A stretch of 64,000 bases of DNA from Sutcliffiella cohnii (GCF_002250055.1 NZ_CP018866.1:3650501-3714500), one strand, 5' to 3'; positions 7,401-15,442 are shown, counted from the stretch's first letter. Translations and numbers: made by a program. Notes: generated by a model from the sequence alone, not told the origin.

Positions 7401-7976
7401 TTATTCTTGTTCTTCTTCGTCAACTGGTTCTTCTACTTTTTCACCTTTTTTTGCAACTTCTTTTGTTATAACACCACAAGCAATTCTTGCACCAGAGTCA
7501 CCCGTTGGTTGTGTCATTCCATCGTCACGGTTTTCGGTAATGATTATGCTAGTCCCTTCTTTTCCGAAAATAGATGTTTTACCGTCTTTAAATGTCAGTT
7601 CAGGAGCCATTAATTCTGCAACTACTGTACCATCATCCTCCACTATAATGTTCGGCAAATCTCCAGCATGAGCTCCTTCTGGATGCATTAAACCATGTTC
7701 TTTATCATCTGGATTAAAATGGTTTCCAGCTGTTTGATAATCTGGCGGGTCACATTTTCCTACTTCGTGTATATGTATACCATGCTCTCCGGGCGGTAGC
7801 CCTTCTAAATTCAGTTCAATTTTCACTCCATCAGGTTGTTCAGTAAGTTTCGCTACACCAAGACTGTCTCCATTTTCGTTAAATATTTCGACATCCATAC
7901 TTGTAATATTTTCTTCTAAACATCCTGTTAATAGAAAACAAACACACAAAACTATTCCTATGACTTTTTTACCCAT
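7401..7976 (-). CDS. Cu/Zn superoxide dismutase-like lipoprotein (copper ligand missing)
   Basis: 191 residues starting at the ATG at 7976, five bases after GGAGG. Lipoprotein signal: hydrophobic MGKKVIGIVLCVCFLLTGC with lipobox LTGC. The SOD_Cu fold is clear: GIHIHEVGKCDPP supplies two copper histidines, GNHFNP the bridging His, KEHGLMHPEGAHAGD the zinc ligands, and GARIACGVI the catalytic-channel Arg and disulfide Cys. Where active enzymes have a fourth copper His (VVHA.xDD) this protein has IITENRDD. B. subtilis YojM is a known relative that lacks copper ligands. A long acidic C-terminal tail (EKVEEPVDEEEQE) follows. It is anchored outside the membrane; SOD activity is doubtful. Confidence 0.85.
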   Translation of the reverse strand: MGKKVIGIVLCVCFLLTGCLEENITSMDVEIFNENGDSLGVAKLTEQPDGVKIELNLEGLPPGEHGIHIHEVGKCDPPDYQTAGNHFNPDDKEHGLMHPEGAHAGDLPNIIVEDDGTVVAELMAPELTFKDGKTSIFGKEGTSIIITENRDDGMTQPTGDSGARIACGVITKEVAKKGEKVEEPVDEEEQE

Positions 7977-8130
7977 AGACGCCTCCAAAATATTTTACTT
8001 CTAGACTCTGTTAACGTTTTTGCTCGTTTAACAATTGCCCTTTATAAAATTAAGTACCATTCATCTTATATGTAGTTTTTCCATCTTTAAGAGAAACATT
8101 CGAATATAGACATTAATAATCAATGAAAAT

Positions 8131-8171
8131 AAAAAGGGTCCAAAAAGTCAGTATGTACTGACCTTTTGGAC
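8131..8171 (-). terminator. intrinsic terminator with AGTCAGT/ACTGAC apex
   Basis: GTCCAAAAAGTCAGT (8138-8152), loop ATGT, ACTGACCTTTTGGAC (8157-8171); T run on the minus strand. It ends the gene at 8176-8379. The same hairpin apex recurs at 12576-12609 and 32726-32768. Confidence 0.8.
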
Positions 8172-8175
8172 ATCC

Positions 8176-8379
8176 CTAGTCTTTTATAATATTCTTTTTA
8201 CGTAATTCTGCTTCTAGCTCTTTTGCTTTTTCCGATTCTTTATGTGATATTTTCTTAATAAACAAGAAAGTTAATACACAAAAAACCATAAATATAGCCA
8301 TCGTAATGGCAGCTGGAATATATTCTGACTTATCTTGAGGGAAGTATAAAAATAGGTTAAATATAAACGATGTAAACAT
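8176..8379 (-). CDS. small single-span membrane protein of unknown function
   Basis: 67 residues. A short hydrophobic N terminus (MFTSFIFNLFLYFPQ), then a transmembrane helix (AAITMAIFMVFCVLTFLFI, about 23-41) and a charged helical tail of Lys/Glu (KKISHKESEKAKELEAEL) that is probably cytoplasmic. AAAGGTG stands about eight bases before the ATG at 8379, and a terminator follows directly, so it is a transcribed stand-alone gene. No family is recognised. Confidence 0.6.
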   Translation of the reverse strand: MFTSFIFNLFLYFPQDKSEYIPAAITMAIFMVFCVLTFLFIKKISHKESEKAKELEAELRKKNIIKD

Positions 8380-8471
8380 TTAGTCACACCTTTCTAAACA
8401 TCGAAGGTTTCTGTCCCATTATAACAAATGAACGTTCAACCAACCACTTAAGTTGCTCAAGAAAAGTATGG

Positions 8472-9239
8472 CTATTTTGTTACATTTACCTTTTCGATCA
8501 CAATATCCTCAACTGGTTTATCGTTTGCCCCTGTTTCAACTTGAGCAATTTCATCGACGATATCCATACCTTCCAGAACATGTCCGAAAACTGTATGACG
8601 GTGATCTAACCACGGCGTCCCACCATTTTCCATATAAAATTCAACTGCTTTTTCTGGATAACCTGCCTTTTTCAACTGTTCCTCATACGCATCGTCTAAT
8701 GGACCTGCTTGGACAATAAAAAATTGACTTCCATTCATATGTGGTTGTCCAGGGTTCGCCATCGAAAGGGCACCACGGAAATTCAGTAACTCTAATGCAA
8801 ACTCATCTTCAAACGGTTCTCCCCAAATACTTTCCCCACCTGCACCAGTGCCATTTGGGTCTCCACCTTGAATCATAAATTCTTCAATAACACGATGGAA
8901 AATAACTCCATCATAATATCCATTTTCAGCGTGTGTAATAAAGTTTTCTACCGCCTTTGGTGCGTGTTCAGGGAATAGTTTTACAACAATCGTCCCTTTG
9001 TTCGTTACAATTTCCACTACTCTTTCATTTTCCGCAACTTCAGTAGACATTTGTGGAAATACTAAGTTTTCAAGGTCCACCGGCTCTTCTTGGTCATCTC
9101 CTGCAGCATTATTCGTATCATTGTTCGCCGTTGTTTCATTTGATCCTTGTCCAGTTTGTTCTTCATTGTTATCACTTGTCCCACATCCTGCAATAATAAG
9201 AACAAGGATTAAGCTAACTAAAACCAATAATTTTTTCAA
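8472..9239 (-). CDS. cyclophilin-type peptidyl-prolyl isomerase, lipoprotein
   Basis: 255 residues. The preferred start is the TTG at 9239 (MKKLLVLVSLILVLIIAGCG), ten bases after AGGAG; it gives a clean lipoprotein signal with lipobox IAGC. A Glu/Asn/Thr-rich linker (about 22-55) precedes the cyclophilin domain (about 72-250): IVVKLFPEHAPKAVENF, the active-site stretch GVIFHRVIEEFMIQGGDP with the catalytic Arg, SQFFIVQ, and HTVFGHVLEGMD. It would assist folding of exported proteins on the outer face of the membrane. In B. subtilis kinB occupies the place next to kapB; here this gene does, transcribed away from kapB. Confidence 0.85.
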   Translation of the reverse strand: MKKLLVLVSLILVLIIAGCGTSDNNEEQTGQGSNETTANNDTNNAAGDDQEEPVDLENLVFPQMSTEVAENERVVEIVTNKGTIVVKLFPEHAPKAVENFITHAENGYYDGVIFHRVIEEFMIQGGDPNGTGAGGESIWGEPFEDEFALELLNFRGALSMANPGQPHMNGSQFFIVQAGPLDDAYEEQLKKAGYPEKAVEFYMENGGTPWLDHRHTVFGHVLEGMDIVDEIAQVETGANDKPVEDIVIEKVNVTK

Positions 9240-9327
9240 AAGTGTCACACTCCTATTTAGAAATACGTTACAATGATGATACCTTAAAATAGACATCAAT
9301 AACAACAATTTAAGGAGGGAAATTGTA

Positions 9328-9705
9328 ATGGAAATAAAGATTGGGGATAAGGTCACAGGAATTTATAAAACAGGGAAGTACATAGGAGAAATTACCGATA
9401 TCCGCCCACAACATTATTTAATGAAAGTAAAAGCTGTTCTTAAACATCCGCGTCAAGGTGATTTGCATTCCCCAAAAGATGTTGAAGTTCCGTTTTTTCA
9501 TGAACGACGTGCTCTCGCCTATCATGAACAAACGAACATTCCTAAAAATATGGTAAAGTTGTATGAAGACGATATACCAGCTTATATCGACTCATTAAAA
9601 GCGTCATTAGACACGATGAAAAAAGAATTGTTAGAAGAAAACAGCACATGGGCGAAACGAAGCCTAGAAAACATAATGATATTAGAAAAAGACTATAAAC
9701 TGTAA
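9328..9705 (+). CDS. kapB: kinase-associated lipoprotein B homologue KapB
   Basis: 125 residues. The protein starts MEIKIGDKVTGIYKTGKYIG, an SH3-like beta-barrel opening typical of the KapB family, followed by HPRQGDLHSPKDVEVPFFHERRALAYHEQ and a helical C terminus. The ATG at 9328 lies behind AAGGAGG. In B. subtilis kapB follows kinB and is needed for KinB input into the sporulation phosphorelay. No kinB-like histidine kinase is present here, and the protein shows no lipobox, so the name is by family only. It faces kapD across a shared terminator. Confidence 0.85.
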   Translation: MEIKIGDKVTGIYKTGKYIGEITDIRPQHYLMKVKAVLKHPRQGDLHSPKDVEVPFFHERRALAYHEQTNIPKNMVKLYEDDIPAYIDSLKASLDTMKKELLEENSTWAKRSLENIMILEKDYKL

Positions 9706-9744
9706 AATGTGGATCATTTCTACTCGTAATGAGTTAAACGAAAA

Positions 9745-9777
9745 TAAAGCCAAATCAACTTAAAAGTGATTTGGCTT
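9745..9777. terminator. bidirectional terminator between kapB and kapD
   Basis: AAGCCAAATCA and TGATTTGGCTT form an 11-bp stem around a short A-rich loop. Confidence 0.75.
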
Positions 9778-10401
9778 CTATAATGCATATTTGTTTGTAA
9801 TTTTAGACAAATCAATTCGGTCCCCTATCGTTGTTGGTTTTGGCTTAGCTAAATATCGTTTATCTTTCTCTACAAGTTTAAAAATATTGTAAGTAGTATA
9901 AGCATCATCTAAGGCACGGTGATGTTTTCCTGTACCTTCTTTGCCATACTCTTGAACAGCCTTCCATAAACCTGTTTGATTTTGGTCTCCAAAAAATCGT
10001 TTGTACTCCATTGAAAGGTCAACGAACGTACCTTTAAACGGGAATTCAATGCTATGAAAATCACAGTTTCTTCTTAGAACTTTCATATCCATATTACCCC
10101 AAGTTATAATCGTAGTTTCGTTCTCTTCATGAAATTTTGTTAATACATTGATTAGATCGAAAAAGCTAATACCACTATCTACTTCCTTTTGTGATATATT
10201 TAAAAATTTTCTACATCGGTCAGTAAGTACCGGAAATGCTTTTGGTCTTACATACGAAGAGTAGTCATATAATATTTTTTCATTTTTCACTACTACTAAT
10301 CCAACTTCGATGATTTCAGGGAAAAAATATTTGGGAGTATGACGGTTTTCTGGCATCGTAAACTCAAAATCTATGAACAAATGTAATTTTGACGAATTCA
10401 C
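9778..10401 (-). CDS. kapD: DEDDh 3'-5' exonuclease KapD
   Basis: 207 residues. An exonuclease domain spans almost the whole chain: exo I in LFIDFEFTMPE (Asp/Glu), exo II around TWGNMDMKVLRR, exo III in HHRALDDAYTTYNIFK with the His and Asp of the DEDDh class. KapD of B. subtilis was described as an inhibitor of the KinA sporulation route and is structurally an RNase T/ERI-1-like nuclease. Here it is on the opposite strand to kapB and convergent with it, whereas the two are co-directional in B. subtilis. The start ATG at 10401 follows GGAGGAG. Confidence 0.88.
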   Translation of the reverse strand: MNSSKLHLFIDFEFTMPENRHTPKYFFPEIIEVGLVVVKNEKILYDYSSYVRPKAFPVLTDRCRKFLNISQKEVDSGISFFDLINVLTKFHEENETTIITWGNMDMKVLRRNCDFHSIEFPFKGTFVDLSMEYKRFFGDQNQTGLWKAVQEYGKEGTGKHHRALDDAYTTYNIFKLVEKDKRYLAKPKPTTIGDRIDLSKITNKYAL

Positions 10402-10605
10402 AGTTCTCCTCCTCTCTTTACTTATTATTTTCTGAATTTTATTACTTTATTATATCATGCTTGACAAGAAAATAAGTGTAGAAAAATATAATTTTCTAAA
10501 TTTTTCATGAATATTGAGTGTATCACTTGCATTTCTTTCTATTTCATTTATTATTTAGTTATACGAAATATTTAATTACCGAAATAATTAAGAAGGTGAG
10601 TAAAA

Positions 10606-11817
10606 ATTAATTCTCCAAAAAAGAACTTGTTCATTATGTGGTTTGCTAATTTTTTCGTAGCCGCAAGTGCAACGATGGTTCTTCCTTTTTTATCTTTATT
10701 CATTGATACACTAGGAAATTACTCAGATGCGTTTGTTCAGCGATCTTCTGGTATTGTTTTTGGTGTTACATTCTTGTCTGCGTTTTTCATGTCGCCTATT
10801 TGGGGACGGATAGGGGACCGCTACGGTTATAAACCGATCCTGCTTTTGACTGGTACTGGGATTGCAACAAGTATATTACTTATGAGTTTTGTAACGTCCG
10901 TAGGTCAACTATTTTTCTTACGTTTATTTATGGGAATTGTTACTGGTTTTATCCCTACTTCCATTGCACTAATTTCTGCTCAAACCGATAAAAAGATTGC
11001 AGGAAGAACGCTTGGAACTCTCCAAACTGGGACAGTTTCTGGCGGACTGTTAGGACCTCTTATGGGGGGATTGTTAGCTGATGCTTTCGGATTTACTTAT
11101 ACTTTTTTCATAACAGCAGCCGTCATATATTTTGCAGTATTTCTTGTTGCAGTTGGAATCCATGAAAAGAAAAAATCGAAATCAGAAAAAGAAAAGACAT
11201 ATACACGGAAAGAAGTATTGCATTTTATTTTTCATAACCCGATGCTTCTAACTGTTATGTTCTTATCTGTTTTTACACAAGCAGCACTCTTTAGTGTTCA
11301 ACCACTATTAGCCCTATATGTAGAACAACTTACCCGAGCCGAAAATGTTGCCCTCTTAGCTGGTCTAGCTTTTTCAGCAACAGGCTTTGGCAACCTGTTA
11401 GCTTCTCGTAACTGGGGAAAGCTTGGGGATAAAATCGGATATGAAAAGGTAATGACTATTTTGATGTTACTTTGTGCGATTTTGTTTATCCCACAAGCTT
11501 TAGTTACTGAACTTTGGCAGTTAGTTTTATTTCGCTTTTTATTTGGAATGGCCGTTGGTGGGATGATTCCATGTATGACAGCTTACATCCGCTCGATTGC
11601 TCCACAGTCCATGCAAGGTGAAGTACTCGGTTATAATGTTAGCTTCCGCTTTTTAGGTAATGTCGCTGGGCCGTTAATGGGAGGAGTTATTGCTGGATTT
11701 TACGGTATTTCCGCGGTATTTTATGTTACTAGTTTTATTTTCCTTATTTGTGGGCTCGTTATGTTTTATAGTGTCAAACATTCAAATGAAAATGCAAAAG
11801 AAAGCTCCGCAGCTTAG
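10606..11817 (+). CDS. yuxJ: major facilitator superfamily exporter, YuxJ type
   Basis: About 403 residues with twelve predicted membrane spans. The N-terminal half carries the MFS loop 2-3 signature WGRIGDRYGYKPIL and an antiporter-type motif C region (GPLMGGLLADAFG); the second half repeats these as WGKLGDKIGYEKV and GPLMGGVIAGFYG. This arrangement is that of drug:H+ antiporter family 1 exporters such as YuxJ/multidrug proteins. The only good ribosome binding site, AAGGTGAG at 10593-10600, is five bases before an ATT codon at 10606; the next possible starts (TTG 10627, ATG 10636) have none and would delete conserved N-terminal residues SPKKNLFIMWF. An AUU start or a mutated ATG is therefore likely. 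Confidence 0.8.
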   Translation: MNSPKKNLFIMWFANFFVAASATMVLPFLSLFIDTLGNYSDAFVQRSSGIVFGVTFLSAFFMSPIWGRIGDRYGYKPILLLTGTGIATSILLMSFVTSVGQLFFLRLFMGIVTGFIPTSIALISAQTDKKIAGRTLGTLQTGTVSGGLLGPLMGGLLADAFGFTYTFFITAAVIYFAVFLVAVGIHEKKKSKSEKEKTYTRKEVLHFIFHNPMLLTVMFLSVFTQAALFSVQPLLALYVEQLTRAENVALLAGLAFSATGFGNLLASRNWGKLGDKIGYEKVMTILMLLCAILFIPQALVTELWQLVLFRFLFGMAVGGMIPCMTAYIRSIAPQSMQGEVLGYNVSFRFLGNVAGPLMGGVIAGFYGISAVFYVTSFIFLICGLVMFYSVKHSNENAKESSAA

Positions 11818-11897
11818 ACTAAACTCGTCACATTGGCGAGTTTTATTTTTGTCTTGATTTTGCTAATATTAATGAAAAGGAATTTAGGAGGTAAAAT

Positions 11898-12599
11898 GTG
11901 GAATTACTTCAATATAAACGAGAACTTGTTCAATTTTTTAAGAAAAATAGAAATATAGAACAGCAACAGCCGATGGAAGCATATATGAGAAACCAGTTTC
12001 CCTTTTTAGGAATCAAAACACCGGAGAGAAAACTGCTTTTAAAACAACTTTTTGAAATGAAAGGAAAACCTCCTTTAGAATGGTTACATCCGCTAACTCT
12101 TTCGCTTTGGGAAGAGGAAGAAAGAGAATTTCAATACATCGCTCTACAATTTTTCGGAATGTATCAAAAAAAACTTCAAGTAAACGACCTTTCTCACATA
12201 GAGCAATTAGTAGTATTTAAGTCTTGGTGGGACACAGTTGACGGATTAGCACCACTTGCTGGAACTATACTTCAACATTTTCCTTCAGCCATTGAAAATT
12301 ATCCAGACCGTTGGATCCATTCGGAAAACTTTTGGTTAAATCGGACTGCTATACTGTATCAGTTAAAATATAAAGAAAAAACGGATGAAGAACGGCTTTT
12401 TCATTACATTTCTATTCATAAACAATCAAAAGAATTTTTCATCCAAAAAGCAATTGGTTGGGCGTTAAGGGAGTATTCCAAAACGGCTCCCGAAGTAGTG
12501 GAAGCTTTTATTTCCTCGGCTAATTTAGCACCTTTAAGCGTTAGAGAAGGAATGAAGATAATAAAGAAGAGGGATGTACTAAAAGTCAGTAGTGACTGA
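11898..12599 (+). CDS. DNA alkylation repair protein (AlkC/AlkD-like HEAT-repeat glycosylase)
   Basis: 233 residues, entirely helical, the size of AlkD. Features of the DNA_alkylation family: FLGIKTPERKLLLKQ near residue 34, the conserved WWDTVDGLA (about 115-123) carrying the active-site Trp and Asp, and ENFWLNRTAILYQLKYK. AlkD-type enzymes remove N3- and N7-alkylpurines without base flipping. The start is the GTG at 11898, five bases after TAGGAGGT. The last codons and the stop form part of a perfect terminator stem. No partner gene; probably constitutive or damage-inducible, which the sequence does not show. Confidence 0.88.
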   Translation: MELLQYKRELVQFFKKNRNIEQQQPMEAYMRNQFPFLGIKTPERKLLLKQLFEMKGKPPLEWLHPLTLSLWEEEEREFQYIALQFFGMYQKKLQVNDLSHIEQLVVFKSWWDTVDGLAPLAGTILQHFPSAIENYPDRWIHSENFWLNRTAILYQLKYKEKTDEERLFHYISIHKQSKEFFIQKAIGWALREYSKTAPEVVEAFISSANLAPLSVREGMKIIKKRDVLKVSSD

Positions 12600-12609
12600 C
12601 TTTTAGTAC
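12576..12609 (+). terminator. perfect-palindrome terminator overlapping the stop codon
   Basis: GTACTAAAAGTCAGT (12576-12590), loop AGTG, ACTGACTTTTAGTAC (12595-12609): a 15-bp perfect stem. The TGA of the repair gene lies in the right arm. No long T run follows, so it may act in both directions or stabilise the 3' end. Confidence 0.65.
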
Positions 12610-12725
12610 CTATTTAGTTATTATTTTATTGATGCACGGATATACACGCAAGAAAGGAATATAAACTAGAAAAAGGGAAGAACGTTGCGTTTTTCCCTTT
12701 GTTTTAAGACTTATTGGACCGCTCC

Positions 12726-13124
12726 TTATTTTCTCTTCGGTAGAATTGCCATTGTGCAACGGGAAACGCAAACAAGCTGCTCTTTTTCATCGGTAATTTT
12801 TATATCCCAAACCATCGTTGTTTTTCCTTTGTGTAAAGGGGTACCGACAGCCTTCACTACCCCTTCTTTCACCCCACGAACGTGATTTGCGTTTATTTCA
12901 AGGCCTACACATATTTCATTTTCTTGGTCTATTAAATGATACGTACCCATACTTGCTACCGTTTCAGCAAGTGCAACCGAAGCTCCACCATGCAACAATC
13001 CGAATGGCTGATGAGTACGATGGTCAACTGGCATCGTTGCAATTACTCTCTCTTGTGAAAGCTCGACAATTTCTATTCCGAGCTGACCCATTAACGTTTT
13101 TGACATATCCACTTTTTTCTCCAC
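12726..13124 (-). CDS. yuxO: PaaI-type hotdog-fold thioesterase YuxO
   Basis: 132 residues forming a single hotdog domain. Diagnostic PaaI features are MPVDHRTHQPFGLLHGGASVALAET, with the HGG motif and downstream Glu, then GLEINANHVRGVKEG and the last strand LVCVSRCTMAILP. Such enzymes hydrolyse aromatic or acyl-CoA thioesters; MenI-like 1,4-dihydroxy-2-naphthoyl-CoA hydrolysis is a common role in bacilli but cannot be shown here. The ATG at 13124 follows GGGTGGAG. A 28-codon hydrophobic ORF ends nine bases upstream and probably shares the transcript. Confidence 0.85.
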   Translation of the reverse strand: MEKKVDMSKTLMGQLGIEIVELSQERVIATMPVDHRTHQPFGLLHGGASVALAETVASMGTYHLIDQENEICVGLEINANHVRGVKEGVVKAVGTPLHKGKTTMVWDIKITDEKEQLVCVSRCTMAILPKRK

Positions 13125-13133
13125 CCTTTTCCC

Positions 13134-13220
13134 TTACTTTTTCCTTAATAATACCACTATAAAACTTAAAAAAACAAAAAAGAATAAAAGAATTGGAAGT
13201 AGTGCTGACATTGAAATCAT
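13134..13220 (-). CDS. 28-residue hydrophobic peptide upstream of yuxO
   Basis: The ATG at 13220 has a near-perfect site (AAAGGAGGCGG) and the product MISMSALLPILLFFFVFLSF continues as one hydrophobic helix ending in RKK, the layout of a single-span membrane miniprotein with a cytoplasmic basic end. The stop is nine bases before yuxO. No family is recognised. Coding status rests on the ribosome binding site, the amphipathic ends and the operon-like spacing. Confidence 0.5.
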   Translation of the reverse strand: MISMSALLPILLFFFVFLSFIVVLLRKK

Positions 13221-13304
13221 AATGTTCCGCCTCCTTTTACGTTTAATAAAGAAAGCATCTGTTTGGGTGTAGTTGATTTGGAGAGTAAGGTAATGAATGG
13301 AGTT

Positions 13305-13937
13305 TTAATAAGTAAACTCAACTTGAACGTTTGCAACGATTTCAATATTTCTAGGTTCAATCGGAGTAGGTGTTGCAGATTCTTGCAGTGAAAATGTAGT
13401 TGCTCCGTAAAAGATTGTTTCTTTTATCTCCTCTACCTTTAACGGAATTGGGTTTAGCGGAACTCCTATTACTTTCGAAATAGCTGTTGCTTTTTGGTAG
13501 GCATCCTGGACAGCAAATTGTAAGACTCGTCTGTATAGAGCCTCTTCATTTGAAACTTTAAAAACAATGGCTTCTGAAATATTTGCTCCATTTTGAAAAG
13601 CAACATCGTAAATAATACCTGCCTTTTCTATATCTCTTACCGTAATTTGGAACATATGACGTACTTCATAGGTAGAAATTAAAGCTCCTTCGGGATGATC
13701 GGTATAACGGGGAAATACAGTATAAGAAGTAGTTTCGATGTCATTCCTTGCTATACCAGCTTCTACAAGTGCTGTTATCATTTGATTCGCTCTAATTCGA
13801 TTTTCTTCTTGAGCTTGTGTCGCATTTTCGTTGGAAGTTAAAATGCCGATGTTTAGTAAAGCGATATCTGCTCTTGCTTTCATTACATTTGTGCCGCGAA
13901 CAATTATTTTCCTTGCATGTTTTATCATTAGGAACAT
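13305..13937 (-). CDS. SIMPL domain (DUF541) protein
   Basis: 210 residues. After a short N terminus the protein has the SIMPL/BP26 plan: IIVRGTNVMKARADIALLNIGI, alternating NATQAQEENRIRANQMITAL, the ETTSYTVFPRY segment, a YEVRHMFQITVRDIEKAG strand and GANISEAIVFKVSNEEAL. The family forms oligomeric beta-alpha assemblies, usually secreted or periplasmic; here no convincing signal peptide is present, so it may be cytoplasmic. The start chosen is the ATG at 13937, six bases after AAAGG; TTG and GTG codons lie just upstream and another ATG at 13928. Function unknown. Confidence 0.8.
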   Translation of the reverse strand: MFLMIKHARKIIVRGTNVMKARADIALLNIGILTSNENATQAQEENRIRANQMITALVEAGIARNDIETTSYTVFPRYTDHPEGALISTYEVRHMFQITVRDIEKAGIIYDVAFQNGANISEAIVFKVSNEEALYRRVLQFAVQDAYQKATAISKVIGVPLNPIPLKVEEIKETIFYGATTFSLQESATPTPIEPRNIEIVANVQVEFTY

Positions 13938-14067
13938 CACCAACCTTTCTTAAAATGTATGTGTTTCTTATACAATTTAGACTACTGAACGAAAAGGGAC
14001 TGACAACTTTCTTTTTTCTTCTTCTCACATATGTTACTTATGAGAATATGAAGAAGGAGTCGTTTTC

Positions 14068-14445
14068 ATGTATTATGTGAGACACCCTTATTTACCTCCG
14101 CCCTATTATAGAAACATACAGAATACGTATAATTATTTTCCTCGACAATATTCTAGTGTAGATCCTACCTTTTTTACTAAATCTGCAAGTGAGATGCAAA
14201 CATTGATGAGTGATGCAAGTATCATTTTAGGAAGGCTATCACAATCTAAACAATTTGCATCACAAGTAATGACAGCTGCACAACAGTCCGACCAAGCAAA
14301 AGTAAACGCATTATTAAAATCGACCGGTATTCAATCAATCGTACAAGCTGAATACAATCCTGACAGACTATTATTAAAGCTTTCTTCTGCTGTAAACGAA
14401 GTAGATTGTTGCATATTAACTATTTCGTTACGTTGGAGAAATTAA
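14068..14445 (+). CDS. hypothetical protein with Tyr/Pro-rich N terminus
   Basis: 125 residues. The first 35 are unusually rich in Tyr, Pro and Asn (YYVRHPYLPPPYYRN), as in many small spore-coat or spore-surface proteins; the remainder is a helical region (SASEMQTLMSDASIILGRLSQ) followed by two short strands with a Cys pair (VDCCILTISL). AAGGAG stands nine bases before the ATG at 14068 and a terminator follows. The family is not recognised. A spore-associated role is only a guess from composition. Confidence 0.6.
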   Translation: MYYVRHPYLPPPYYRNIQNTYNYFPRQYSSVDPTFFTKSASEMQTLMSDASIILGRLSQSKQFASQVMTAAQQSDQAKVNALLKSTGIQSIVQAEYNPDRLLLKLSSAVNEVDCCILTISLRWRN

Positions 14446-14452
14446 TGCTCCC

Positions 14453-14481
14453 CCGCTATTCACCGTTTAGCGGTTTTTTTT
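14453..14481 (+). terminator. intrinsic terminator
   Basis: CCGCTA / TAGCGG with a loop and eight T; it separates the preceding hypothetical gene from the ABC/ECF operon. Confidence 0.75.
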
Positions 14482-14505
14482 ATTTAATACAATAAATTTC
14501 CATTC

Positions 14506-14528
14506 AACCTTTTTCTTCTTTAAATCGT
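14506..14528 (+). promoter_or_regulatory. candidate ECF-sigma promoter of the ABC/ECF operon
   Basis: AAC at 14506-14508 followed by a T tract, 17 bases, then CGT at 14526-14528: the AAC-N16/17-CGT layout used by many Bacillus ECF sigma factors. It lies 45 bases before the first gene of the operon that encodes an ECF factor. A TATAAT at 14530-14535 without a good -35 is the competing sigma-A reading. Confidence 0.35.
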
Positions 14529-14572
14529 TTATAATAATGACAACGAAATTTTAATGTCAGGAAGAAGATAAA

Positions 14573-15442
14573 ATGATTCAAATTGAAAATGTATCAAAGA
14601 AGATAAATAATAAGCTATTACTTAATAATATTGAATTTTCCATTTCAGAGGGTATTTTTGGGTTACTTGGACATAACGGTGCCGGCAAAACAACTCTAAT
14701 GAGAATAATGGCAACACTTTTGCCAGCAACCAATGGAGATATTCGTATTAACGGAATTTCCGTTTCACGTAACCCTGAAAAGGTGAGACAGTTTATTGGA
14801 TACCTACCACAACATTTTCATGCTCATCCACAGTTAACAGGCATTGAGCTATTAGATTACGTAGCGGTGATGAAAGGTATAACGAATAAAAAAGCAAGGC
14901 GAGCTGAAATTACTAAGCGCTTAGACGAAGTAAATTTATCAAACAAAGGGTTCGAAAAGATTAAAACATATTCTCACGGTATGAAGCAGAGACTTGGAAT
15001 TGCCCAGGCTTTTATCGGTAATCCTTCAGTTGTACTACTAGATGAACCAACCGTTGGATTAGATCCAGAAGAAAGATTACGTTTTCGAAGGTTGATTGCT
15101 AAAGAAAGTAAAACGAAAAGTATCATATTATCTACCCATGTGATAACAGATGTTGAAGCTTGTTGTTACGACTTAGCCTTATTAAATAAAGGCTCCTTAC
15201 TACTTAATGGAACCGTAGAAAGTATTAATGAACTTGCTTGCGGTAAAGTATGGGAGGCCATCATTCCGATTAATCAAAAGAAATTACTTAATGAGTATCA
15301 AACGTTATTTGTGAAAGAAATTGGTTATGAACTTCACGTACGTCTCATTGCAGAAGAAAAACCGTTTCAAGTAGCAAAAGCAGTAGCACCAACATTAGAA
15401 GATGGACTATTTTACGTGCAAGGAGGTGCCCTTCATGCATAA
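14573..15442 (+). CDS. ABC transporter ATP-binding protein
   Basis: 289 residues. Walker A GHNGAGKTT (about residues 34-42), Q-loop in YLPQHFHAHP, signature YSHGMKQRLGIAQAF in which SHGMK replaces LSGGQ, Walker B VVLLDEPTVGLDP and the switch His in STHVITD. The C-terminal 70 residues are the extra domain found in ABC-2 type exporters. The stop overlaps the start of the next gene by eight bases (ATGCATAA), so it is translationally coupled to that membrane protein, its likely partner. First gene of the operon that also holds the ECF sigma factor. Confidence 0.9.
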   Translation: MIQIENVSKKINNKLLLNNIEFSISEGIFGLLGHNGAGKTTLMRIMATLLPATNGDIRINGISVSRNPEKVRQFIGYLPQHFHAHPQLTGIELLDYVAVMKGITNKKARRAEITKRLDEVNLSNKGFEKIKTYSHGMKQRLGIAQAFIGNPSVVLLDEPTVGLDPEERLRFRRLIAKESKTKSIILSTHVITDVEACCYDLALLNKGSLLLNGTVESINELACGKVWEAIIPINQKKLLNEYQTLFVKEIGYELHVRLIAEEKPFQVAKAVAPTLEDGLFYVQGGALHA

